NCBI GenBank assembly: GCA_945859605.1
Contig: OX243811.1
Location: forward strand, 31,879,713 to 31,943,712
Reading direction: 5' to 3'
DNA: 64,000 bases
From: Lumbricus rubellus
Taxonomy: Eukaryota > Annelida > Clitellata > Crassiclitellata > Lumbricidae
Part shown: piece by piece, positions 24,001 to 36,000 of the stretch
Position numbering within the stretch: the first letter of the stretch is position 1
Layout: the number at the start of each line of letters is the position of its first letter
Program-made: the position numbers and the translations under genes
The notes under the pieces: generated by a model
Database searches by the model: none
The model's input: only the letters and a program-made list of their open reading frames with translations
Told to the model about the DNA's origin: nothing

Positions 24001-27000
24001 TCACGACATCCTACTCAAGCGTCTTGAGATCTCCTATGGTGTTAAGGGTCTCCCCCTTTCTTGGTTCCAGTCGTACCTTTCTGAAAGAACTCAAATGATT
24101 ATATCGGGTGACTCTCGAACCCAATGGGTTCATGTTAATCTGGGTGTTCCTCAAGGTTCAGTTCTTGGACCTCTCCTATTTATTCTTTACACGGCTGACA
24201 TCTCTTCTCTTTTTCCTATTTGTAGTGCTGCTGGCCATCTATTTGCTCATGATGTCCAGGCTTTTGTCCATGGTCCCTCATCTTCCCAGCTGCTGTTAGT
24301 TGCGCATATTGAATCGCTTACTAATCATCTCCACTCATGGATGTCTTCTAATCGCCTTTCGCTTAATACTTCTGTCACAAGTCTTTTCCCTCTTCTTCTC
24401 TACGTGTGACCTTCAGTCTCTTCGGAAGCTTCTTCGTATAAGTTCGTGGTAGCGTAGGCCTATCCCTAGATAACTGTTTCATTAGCTAAATGGCTAGGTT
24501 AAAGAATCTACAGTCTTTCACTGTTTTGTTAACCAACAACGACGACGTGTTTAACTCTTCTTATTATACTCCAAAATCCGATATAAAGTAAAACGATCAG
24601 CAACAACACAACAATGACTACACTTGCGTTATCATAACAACTACACGACTACTATCTTCATCAGTCTACTCTATCGCAACTCAACAACAACTCTTACAGC
24701 CTATCTCAACGGCTCTCAACACGCAACTCTCCTTCTTCACTTCCACTCCCTTCTTGTACAATTAACGTACGCTCGTCTAGACGTCACGTGCTGTCCAGAC
24801 AATCACCTGTGCAGACGCCGCGCGGCAATTTGCACCTGGCCTACTTACGTCGCTGTACGACAATCGGCGTGCACTGATTAAATTAGCTGACATTACCTCC
24901 TTCCTTTCTTTTGAAGAGAGCTAATTAATCTTAAAAATTAGCGAACGTATAATGCTTAAACTAAATACAAACAATTCTTATACTAAATGCAATCACAAAA
25001 TACCTTATACTACAATCTCGATAAGCAGTCTGCTACTACATTCAACTTTCCTTTCTTATAGTTCAACAGAATGTCAAAATTTTGCAATGATAAAGACCAT
25101 CTGACTAACTTAGCAGACTTCGACATTGACTCAGTCAAATAAACTAAAGGATTATGATCAGTGAACACATTAATCTTGGAACCAATAATGATTTCTTTCA
25201 ATTTGTTTAAAGCCCATATGATTGCATAGGCTTCCTTCTCAATCGTCGCCCATCTCCTCTGGGTATCTGTCAGCTTCTGGCTGATAAATGAAACGGGACG
25301 TTCTATCCCCTCATCGTCCACTTGTGACAGCACAGCCCCCACAGCAAAATCACTGCTATCACAGTACAAATTAAATGGTTTGCCAACCTCGAACATGTAC
25401 AGAATAACATTCGATAAAACAATTTCTTTAAGAGAATCAAAAGATTTCTGGTGGTCCTGAGTCCAAATAATGTTCTCAGGTGTCTGCTTGCTAGTTAAAT
25501 CTGTCAATGGTTTAGCAATCTCAGCAAAATTACAAATAAATTGTCTGTAGAAACCAAAGAATCCTAACATTTGCTTCACTTGCTTCTTCGTTTCAGGGTT
25601 TTTTAAATTAATCAAACTGTCAATCCTATCTGGATTCATCATCTTCTTCCCTGAACCAATGAGGTGACCGATGAATTTCACCTCACTCTTACCAAACACA
25701 CATTTCTTCAAGTTCAAAGTTACATTATGCAGTCTTATTTGTTTCAAAAATAATTCTAAATGTTTCAAATGAATGTTCCAATCATCAGAATGGACTGCAA
25801 TGTCATCAACATAGGGTTCAGTAAATGCATTAATCGGTTGCAAAATCATGTTTATGGCTTTTACAAAAGTCCGTCCAGAGTTAATCATTCCAAAAGGGAC
25901 ACGTGTAAATTCGTACAGTCCACTATGGGTAACGAATGCGGTTTTCCATTGGTCGGATTTCTTCACCGGACAAGTCCAGTAAGCACTGCGACAGTCCAAA
26001 ACGGAAATGAACTTGGATTTCCCGACTTTGCTCAGCACATCGTTGACGATCGGCATGGGATATCGACAATTTTCAGTATATGAATTCACGTACCTGTAGT
26101 CGCACGCGAGTCTCAAGGATCCGTCCTTCTTCTTGACGATGACCAGCGGACTTGCCATTCTGCTCGACGACGGCTGAATGATGTTTGCTTTCAGCATCTC
26201 TTGTATTTGTTTGTCCACTTCTGCGCGGTATATCAACGGTATTCGATAAGCCGTGAACTCCTTCTCTCGAAAGTCTGGTCTCAGCACCACTTCGTGTTCT
26301 ACCAATGTACATAATCCAGGTTTGTCCGAAAATCTGTCTGCATATCGGTTCAGTACATCCAGTAGCTGTTTCTGTTGCTCGCTCGTAAAATGTCCGATCT
26401 GTTCATAGTCCAATTGCAGCGATTTCTGTGTCGTCTCTGCATGGTCTTCTTTCAATGGTAGCTCTACCACTGATCCGAATTCGTCGTCCTCTTCCACGAT
26501 GAGACCACACGATAATGTTCTTGCGATGAACTTCCTCATTTTGTTGGCATGGACGATTCGTCGGCCGTTTTCATTCATGTCCACCAGATACGAATACTTG
26601 GATCTTCTTTGTAGCACTGTACATGGACCATGCCATCGTGAGATCAATTTATTGGTTGACGTTGGATACAGGACGATGACGTTTTCTCCTGGTTCGAATT
26701 CTTTATCCTTGGCCCTCTTGTTGTATTGACTGGCGTATTGTTTTTGCTTTTCCTCTGCACAATTCTCAGCAAATATCAAAGCTTTCTCCATGTCTGCTCT
26801 TAAGTTCTTCAGGTACTTTGCTGGTTGTACTCCAATGTTTGGCGGTAGATTTATTTCTTTGGTCCAGCTTTCCTTTAAGATAGTTAATGGTCCTCTTGGC
26901 ATTTTTCCATACACCAGCAGATATGGTGCCACTCCTGTCGTTGCGTTAGGAACTTCTCTCAATGCCCATACGGTAAACGGAATGATTTTATGCCACTGTC

Positions 27001-30000
27001 TTGGATTTTCCACAATGACATGATGCACCATCTTCTTGAACGTCTGATTCCATCTCTCAACTAATCCAGCTGCCTCAGGATGCCCTGGTGAATCGAATCG
27101 TGGACAGCATCCCATCAATTTCAAAAATTCTCTTGTGAGACTGGCTGTAAAATTTGTGCCTCTGTCGCTGGTGATCACAGACGGCACCCCCACGTCAATG
27201 AATAGCTTCATCAAAGCTTCGCACACAGCCTTAGCAGTCAATGACTTCAGCAAAAAGATTGTCGGCCATCTTGTACATGAATCCACTATGCACAAGCAAT
27301 ACTTATGCCCAGCTGCTGACTTCGGTTCTATTGGGCCTACCACGTCCATAGTCATCCGTCGGAATGGCACATCTTCCCTTGGAATTGGTGTAATCGGCAC
27401 TCGATCCATCACCAAACTTCGTGCCTTCAGCTGACACTTCTCACAGGACTTACAAAATTTCACCACGTCTCGACGCATCTTTGGCCAGACAAAGGACAAC
27501 TTGATTCTCTCTCGTGTCTTCTCTTCTCCCAAGTGTCCGCCAAATACTGACTCGTGAGCTAATTCCATTACTTGAATTCTTCTCTCTTTCGGTAACACCA
27601 ACTGATACACAAGCTGATCCAGCATTTGATGCTTCTTATACAGCAATCCATTCACCACGCTAAACTCTGATCCTTGGTCTTCAGCGATCCTCCACCACGA
27701 TTTCAGTGACTCGTCATTTCTCTGCTGCTCCTCGAATTTCTTTGCATCTTCCAGCTGTCTTTCATCGTTCGAATTCTCTGTGAACAAGTCCCTCATACTT
27801 GTCTCCAGTTCAGCGTCGCTTCCGGAATCTTCACTATCATTTCGTTCACATGCAGCCATCTCTTCTTCAGTTTCATTGTTCTCAGATGTTGTTCTTTCGT
27901 CATCTTGGATGCTGAGTTCATCTTCGCTTTCCGTGTCATCTTCTTGCGAACTTTCGTTTATCGTTTCATCTTCTCCGTCTTCGACTTCTGCTCTCCGACT
28001 TTGTGCTCTTGTAGTCACATTCGCTTGTAGCTCTCCTTGCAATATACTGATTGGTGGAACCTCTTTCAGTTCTGCAATTATCTCTGGATGTAGCAGGAAC
28101 TTTTCTGGATTTTCTTTACACAGTTCTGCTGAAATGCTAGCACACACTAAAGTTAAATATGGCGCGATATTTATTGTCCTGTCCTCTGTAGCTGTTCCTT
28201 CGTTACGACCGCTCATCCGCACTTCGATTTTCACCAACTTAGCTGGAATCGGCTCTCCAGCTACACATTGCAAATGAACTCTGCCGATTTCTTCTACTGT
28301 CGTTCCTTTCAGTAGTTCCTCGTTGATTACTGGTATCTCGGTCCCCGAGTCAATCAACGCCTCGACTTGCACAGGCTGCCCATCAGTCCCACGTATCTCC
28401 ACATTTACATGCTGCAACGATATTTTCTTTATGCGTTGACACTCCTCTTTACTTTTTGTTTCTCGACAATTTTCTGCAATGGAAATAGTCTTTATCGCTT
28501 CTTTCAGTATGGTGAACTGCGGCGTACACTTCATCACTGACTTTACTTCTGTTTCTTGGTTGCATTGTTCTTCCCAACCAGGAGGTGCATTTATCACTTG
28601 TATCTGGTTTACTCGAAGATTTTCTGCACTTCTGCTAAAGTTCTTCCTCAGATTTGCCGCTCCTGGTGCTTGGCAATGTTTTATTAGGTGTTTATCAGAA
28701 TTGCAATTGTGGCAACGCTTCTTGATAAAACTTCTTTGCTCCTTGTTCTCCCACTTGTTGTACGGCGTGTAAGATGCATTACTTTCTGTTGGGCGTCCCA
28801 GCGGCGGAGTTCGATTGTAGGCTTGTCTGTCCCACGTTGACTGTTGTTTATCTTGCGACCACTGCTTTCCAGAATAATCATCTTTCTTTGCATCATTACT
28901 CTTGGCTTGGCTTCCGGTGTCTTTGCTATCCTTGTTCCACTTGGGTTGCTTTGGACTATTGTCCCATGCTTCAAATTTCGGTTTGTCTTGGAACATCACA
29001 CCAATCCGATTGTTTACATGTATATCTGCGAGATCTGCAACATTACTAGCTTCCAAGCATTCTGTGCCCTCTTTTGCTAAGACAAACTGCAGTGGACCTG
29101 GTGGTAAACATTCTTTCAGCTTATCCGCCACTAACAAATCAAACAGCTTCTCGTAGTCTTTGTCCACTCGTCTACTTCGGACATAATAATTCAACAGGTT
29201 CTTCAGCCTAGCCGTGAACATCGTATACGTTTCTTCGGCTGTCTTCTTGGCATCTGCAAACCTTGACCTGTACTCACGAGCTGTTAACTTGAATTCCTTC
29301 AACAAGTGCTCTTTCACTGCATCGTATTTATCTAAATTCTCAAATGATAATCGATTCAATACCGTTCGTGCTCTCGGGGTCATCAATGGCAACAACAATT
29401 TCACCCAGTACTGCTTTTCCACAGCGAAGCTATTGAATGCATTCTCCACGGTCTCAAAATATAATGGCACTTCCATCATATCATACGGCATCTTAGGCAA
29501 TACATGCTTCATGGCATCACCAATCTTCTTGATCTTGGACACCATTGTCTCACTTTCTCTGAGCCTAATCTGTTCTGACACTTCTCGGCTCTTACGATCA
29601 TCTTCGTCTCTCTTCTTCAGTCGATCTTGATCTTCGATTCTCCGCAGTTCTTCTTGTTCTATCTTCTGCTGCAACAGTTCTAACTGCTTTCTGCGTTCTT
29701 CTTTTTCAATGGCCATTTCTTTAAGTTGAGCCTCCTTGATAGCAAGTTTCTTTTGTTCTAACTGCATCTGCTCTTCTCTTTCTCTTTCTGCTTTTTCCAA
29801 ATTGTCTTTTCCAGCTTGAAATTCTTCCTGACGAATTTCTTCTGCTCTCTCCAGTTCTTGTAAACGCATCTTTTCCTTTTCTTCCTCACGAGCCTTTTTG
29901 TCTTCGATCTGCTGTTTTCGTATTTCTTCATCGCTTTTTCTTGCTTTTTCGTATTCTATCATTAACTCCATCCTTCGTCGTTCTGCTTCGTCACGATCTA

Positions 30001-33000
30001 ATTTCATTTGTTCTAACTGAAGCTGGAACTGCTGCTTCTGCATATCTATCTCTTGCTGTCTCATCCTTTCTGCTTTTTCTATCTCTTGTTGTCGCAGTTC
30101 TTTCTCTTCTTGCTTACGTTCTTTCTCTTCTTGCTTACGTTCTTTCTCCTCTTGTCTGCGCTGCTCTTCTTTCTGCTTCTCTTCTTGTCTACTCATCATC
30201 ATGAATTGTAGCAACGCCTCTATAGACATCGGTGCCTCAGGCTTCTCCACTGGCTTCTCCGCAACGCCTCCGACAGCACCTTCTTCTTCTTCTTTCTTAG
30301 CCCAAACCTCGGCTAAATTTCTCATCAATTCTTCCCTAGACATCTGTTCGACTTCTTCTGCGTCTAGATCTGCTTCAATTAGCAGTTTTATCAGTCTATC
30401 AGTAGACATTTTCTTAATATTTGCTTGCTTTTTCTCCGTAAGTTTCTCCATCTTACTTCTTTACTTTACAGATGCTCGATAAATTAGTAGACTACTCTTC
30501 AAATGTTTGCAATTGACTGACTTCAATTCTTTATGCACACTTCAATAGACAAGCAAGTTTTTCTACCTTGTAGTCGTTGTGTTGTCGTTTCTCACTGTCG
30601 TACGGATGCTCGATGTATCGTTGCTTCTCCCGTGTGCTCGGCTCCTCGATAAATTCACAGCGTCCGTTTCTCCACAACGTCTGTTGATTGAATAGAATCC
30701 CTCCGTTCGTAACTTGGCACGTAGACCCACCGTTCGTAACTACGATCGTTCTCCTGCAACTTGGATCGTTATCCTGCAACTTGGATCGTTATCCTGCAAC
30801 TTGGATCGTTATCTCACCGCAACGACACCAAATGTCACAAGTCTTTTCCCTCTTCTTCTCTACGTGTGACCTTCAGTCTCTTCGGAAGCTTCTTCGTATA
30901 AGTTCGTGGTAGCGTAGGCCTATCCCTAGATAACTGTTTCATTAGCTAAATGGCTAGGTTAAAGAATCTACAGTCTTTCACTGTTTTGTTAACCAACAAC
31001 GACGACGTGTTTAACTCTTCTTATTATACTCCAAAATCCGATATAAAGTAAAACGATCAGCAACAACACAACAATGACTACACTTGCGTTATCATAACAA
31101 CTACACGACTACTATCTTCATCAGTCTACTCTATCGCAACTCAACAACAACTCTTACAGCCTATCTCAACGGCTCTCAACACGCAACTCTCCTTCTTCAC
31201 TTCCACTCCCTTCTTGTACAATTAACGTACGCTCGTCTAGACGTCACGTGCTGTCCAGACAATCACCTGTGCAGACGCCGCGCGGCAATTTGCACCTGGC
31301 CTACTTACGTCGCTGTACGACAATCGGCGTGCACTGATTAAATTAGCTGACAACTTCAAAGACTCAATTCATCTGGCTAGGTACTCCCCAGCAGCTCCAG
31401 AAGCTTGATTTCATTCTGCTCTCTGAAAAATTCCCGCTGTTTTCCTTCTCTTCAAGTGTGCGGGATCTGGGTGTTGTACTTGATAGCTCACTTACCTTTA
31501 CTGAGCATATTTCAAATGTGACACGCTCGTCATATTTTCATTTAAGACGTCTCAGAGTCATTCGTCGCTCTGTCTCCTCCTCCATCTTCACTACCTTAAT
31601 TCATGCTTTTATATGCTCACGAATTGACTATTGCAATGCTCTCCTCATTGGTCTTCCTAAAGTTCGTCTTTCACCTATTCAGTCTGTTCTCAACTCAGCT
31701 GCTAGATTGATTGCCCGCCTTCCCAAGTACTCTCACATCTCTACCTTTATGTTTCATGAACTTCACTGGCTTCCTCTCCGTGCTCGCACACAATTCAAGA
31801 TCCTCACTCTGATCTTAAAGGCTCAACGGGGTCTTGCCCCAAAATATCTGACTAATGTTTTACTTCGTCCTCACTCGGCTTCCTCCCATCGTCCACTTCG
31901 TTCATCCAACAGATTTGACCTCTTGGTTCCTCGGTCTAGAACTACTATGGCTCAGTCTCGATCATTTGTCTCAATTGGTCCTTCTCTTTGGAATGCTCTT
32001 TCTCCTTCTGTTCGCTCTACACTTCTTTCTGGTAGTCTCTCTTCTGCTTTGTCTCTTCTCAAAACCTGTTTCTTCTCGCGGGGCCTTGCGCACTGGGAGC
32101 GCCTCTGAACGGTTCACCCTACTAGAGGCGCTTTATAAATGTTTAAATACAATACAATACAAAATACTTAAAAAAGTAAGCTGTATTGGTCGCATAAGCA
32201 AAGTTGCACTGAGTTTAAATCCATAATTATACTGATCTATAACTGCCTACTACTGGTTGTAACCTATTTCTGTTTACATAGCTACATATTTCAATGTTGT
32301 CTGTACATGGTCACAGATCTCTCAGACCTGCAACTCCGGTACAGTGGTACTTCCACAATGCAAAATGGTTGCTCTGCTGTGATTGGCCCATCACAATGGA
32401 CAAGTTTTTTATGTAGTCACATGAGCTTCTTTCCGTTTTCTGAATGCAAATTCTAACAGTTTAACTGTAGTTGAACATTCACATTGATCTTGATGTTCGT
32501 TGTTAGGTTGGTGTATTTTCTTGATGCATCACTGCATAATAAAGTACTTCAATCTATGGGAGCCCAGAGCTGTCAAACGCTTTCTAATCAGGAAGTTTAT
32601 CAAAGTCAAATACCTTGGTTAGTTTTGATGAAACATTGCTTCATACAATAATGATATTAATTAACATTTCTAAATGCTTCAAATGCGAATCTAAACCTGT
32701 GACGACATTATATCAAGATCCACATTACGCTATTTTCAGGCTGTGCGAGGACTTTAGTTCATGTTGAACTCCAAACATGTCTCAATTATTCCAAATTCAA
32801 CTTGGTAACATTATGAAGTTTCAAGCATTGCCTTCATATGAACAAATGATTAACTCTTAGGCTAGAGAAGATTTCCTTCACGACGACATACTGAAAAGGT
32901 GCTATATATAACTGCCTACATTAGCACACACAAGTAGATGTCCTATAATAACACAGCTAAACGATACTTGTGAATATGACAAAAATGAAGAAATGTGTGT

Positions 33001-36000
33001 TGCAGGCAAAACTACGCATAGAAGCAACGATGAAGAGGTCATGCGATCAGAATGGACCTGCTTAAGTTCTTTCGCTTTGAGGTTAAGACGTTTCACATCT
33101 GTCTCCAGTTCTTCCTTCTTTCTCAGAAGTTCATCTCGTTCCTGTGTGATTATGATTATTATTATTATTCTATTCTATTATATTTTTGGATTTATAAAGT
33201 GCCTCTCACAGTACAACCTAATCAGAGGCGCTCCCAGTGCAAAGAACTCCAGGAAAAAGAAAAGTCTTAAGTCTATGATTATTATTATTATTATTATTAT
33301 GATTATCATCCACTTCCATCAACAAAAGATGCACTCAACATCGACCCTAAGCATGATTGGAGGAGGAGCATACTCCAAGAAACACACTCGAGGCAATTGG
33401 AGCAGAGTAGCTCTTAAGTTCCACTTTACTAAGGATGAATATTTAGACTCAAAAACAAAAATATGATATCATATAAAAAATGTGACTTTACAAACTAATG
33501 GGTGTCAACAGCATGACCTGCATCTGGCTGGACACCCAGATCCGCTTTTGGGCAGACACCAAAGTGACCATAGTCTGTTTTTCGGGTGGACAGTGGACAC
33601 CATGACCTGCTGTTGGTGGACACAATGCAATGACCTGTTTTTGAGTGGACATTACAACCTGATTTTGGGTCACAACACACAATAGGGACACAATTAATTA
33701 GGGAACACAGAGATGATGAACTATGCTACTATTTAGTACACTTGACGCAGACTTTAGCAGAAAATCCTAATTGAGATCTGTAAGAAGTAGTCAAAAAACA
33801 ATTATTGGCATGAGGCTGCATGAATACATAATGCACTTAAGCACTTAGCATCATTCATGTACACAAAAACACATGCGAGTGAATTGGAAATGTCAGTTTC
33901 TCTAACCTCTGTCAGTCCTCTGACGCTTTCTTCCGTGTCACGAAGGTGGCTGCTAACTTCCATCAGCTCCGATTGACCACCTGAAAAAGAATGCATTCAC
34001 ATATCTTTATGAATTGATTGGTTTATTAAGGGTTTCACTGATTGGTTGGATGATTAATTGTGTCAGTGTTTGATTGGTTGGATGATTAATTGTGTCAGTG
34101 TTTGATTGGTTGGATGATTAATTGTGTCAGTGTTTGATTGGTTGGATGATTAATTGTGTCAGTGTTTGATTGGTTGGATGATTAATTGTGTCAGTGTTTG
34201 ATTGGTTGGATGATTAATTGTGTCAGTGTTTGATTGGTTGGATGATTAATTGTGTCAGTATTTGATTGGTTGGATGATTAATTGTGCCAGTGTTTGATTG
34301 GTTGAATTTCTTCAGAGGTTGATTGGTTGACCGTTTGATTTAGTTACTGATTAGTGACTGCACATTTAAGTGGCACACCAAAAATGCACAGCAGCAACGC
34401 TGTAGCTTGATTCCAATCTAGGAGAATAGCACAAATTGACAATATTATTAATTCTTATTTTTATACCAAATGCTTATTCCATGAAGTAAATCAGTCAACT
34501 AATTCATAAGTCCAGGTGACAGTTGGCCAAATAGAAGTGGAAGACCATAGTAAAATCATTTTTATATAGCAGAACTCGGAGTGTAATACAGTGTAATTCA
34601 GCTTACATTACTATCTAAAGAGTCGGAGAGACAGAGGTCGGAAAACGAGAAGAGGTCGTCTCGAAGGATTAAGTCGCATTGAATTTATAATCACGGCAAT
34701 TCTTACCTTCAATCTCAGATCTTAGTTCATCTTCAATTACTACAGCAGCCGCTATGATCTCACAAAAGATGACAAAATTCATTGACACAACTAAAACTTA
34801 TAAATGTGACTTTACATAAACTTGCCCCACCTTAACTTATTTTATTTTAGATCACCAAACGTGACCTGACCTTACGATAACGTTTAAAAAGAAAGTGAAT
34901 CTCTGACCTTCGATCTGAGATCGCAATCCATGAAGCTCTCCATTAAGGATCGAATGTTGTTGCTTAGCATCGTCAAATATTTCTTCGATTTTCGTCAACT
35001 CCCTATTCAGCTTCATGAGCGTCTGTCGTTGGTCTTGGATGGCCCCCTGCGTCTCTTCGTGAACTCTGAAAATCCACACAATACAGAACCGCTAAGTTAT
35101 TCATCTTCAAATTACTACAACAACTGCTATAACCTCCTATAAGATAACACATTTACATGGAGAAATTATTTCGGATGACAATCACTAGACATTTGTGCAG
35201 AGCAACAGCACGTTTATTAGAACCTGGTCAAAGTCTATAAACTTGCTGCCTTAGAGGAGCCTTAAATCAAAACATTCTGAAAAACAGAGTGAGCATCGCC
35301 CAATCAACAAGCTACCTATAATGCACAGCAATAAGAAAATTTATACAAAAGTACCAATGGATGGATCTCAACAGAAACCTTAAACTGATAATTATTCAAA
35401 TTCAATTGATCAGTGAATTCCTTAACAACTTAGATAAAAACTAAAAAAATTAACTAATATCTCCACAACTGCAAAGAATACTTAAGAACATTCACGTCTG
35501 TTTTAAAATAACTGCAGGTTTTGGCCTAAATGCTGGTTTACCTTGCAGAGGGTTACTTAAATCAGCACACAGTTGGCTTGACCCACTTCAATAATAATCT
35601 GTGAAATTACCGGTAGGTCCCTTGGGACAAACTGCTGAACAGAATAAATGGATTAAGGTAGTAAGACTCTTGTCCCTGTCAACTAACCTTCTGGGGAACG
35701 GACATTCCCCTTGGGCATATTCCCCCCCCCCCACCGGACATATTCTGTAACTGTCTGGGGGAGGGGAATATGTCCAGGGAGAAATGTTCTACACCCAACC
35801 TTCTGTATCCCATTTATGTTAATGTGTAGCCAATGATTAATAAATCTAATCAGCATTTAGACTCATTTCAATTATAAATTTCCACAATTGTTGTGATAAT
35901 AATAATTAAAATTTCTAACTTGTTAAGATCTGCAACATTAGCGCTGAGTTTCTTTTCCTCCTCTTCCAGCGACTTCTTTTCCCATTTCAGACGAGTCACT

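Larger units (their letters stand above)
24373..31352 (-). mobile_element. Intact Gmr1-type Ty3/Gypsy LTR retrotransposon
   Basis: A 6980-bp element with 520-bp LTRs at 24373-24892 and 30833-31352. By eye the LTRs are identical; each starts TGTCA and ends TGACA and is bounded by ACTTC on the outside. The element is read on the minus strand. A primer-binding-like TGGTGTCGTTGCGGTGAG lies 2 nt inside the 5' LTR, and a purine tract (AAAGAAAGGAAGGAGG) abuts the 3' LTR. One 1813-codon frame spans gag and pol. Identical LTRs and an open frame mean recent, possibly current, mobility. It lies in the same orientation as CNTRL, inside its largest intron. Confidence 0.95.

Noticed and set aside
24624..24881. 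An 85-codon frame present twice (also 31084-31341)
   Set aside because: It is the same piece of the two LTRs, with no supporting motif.
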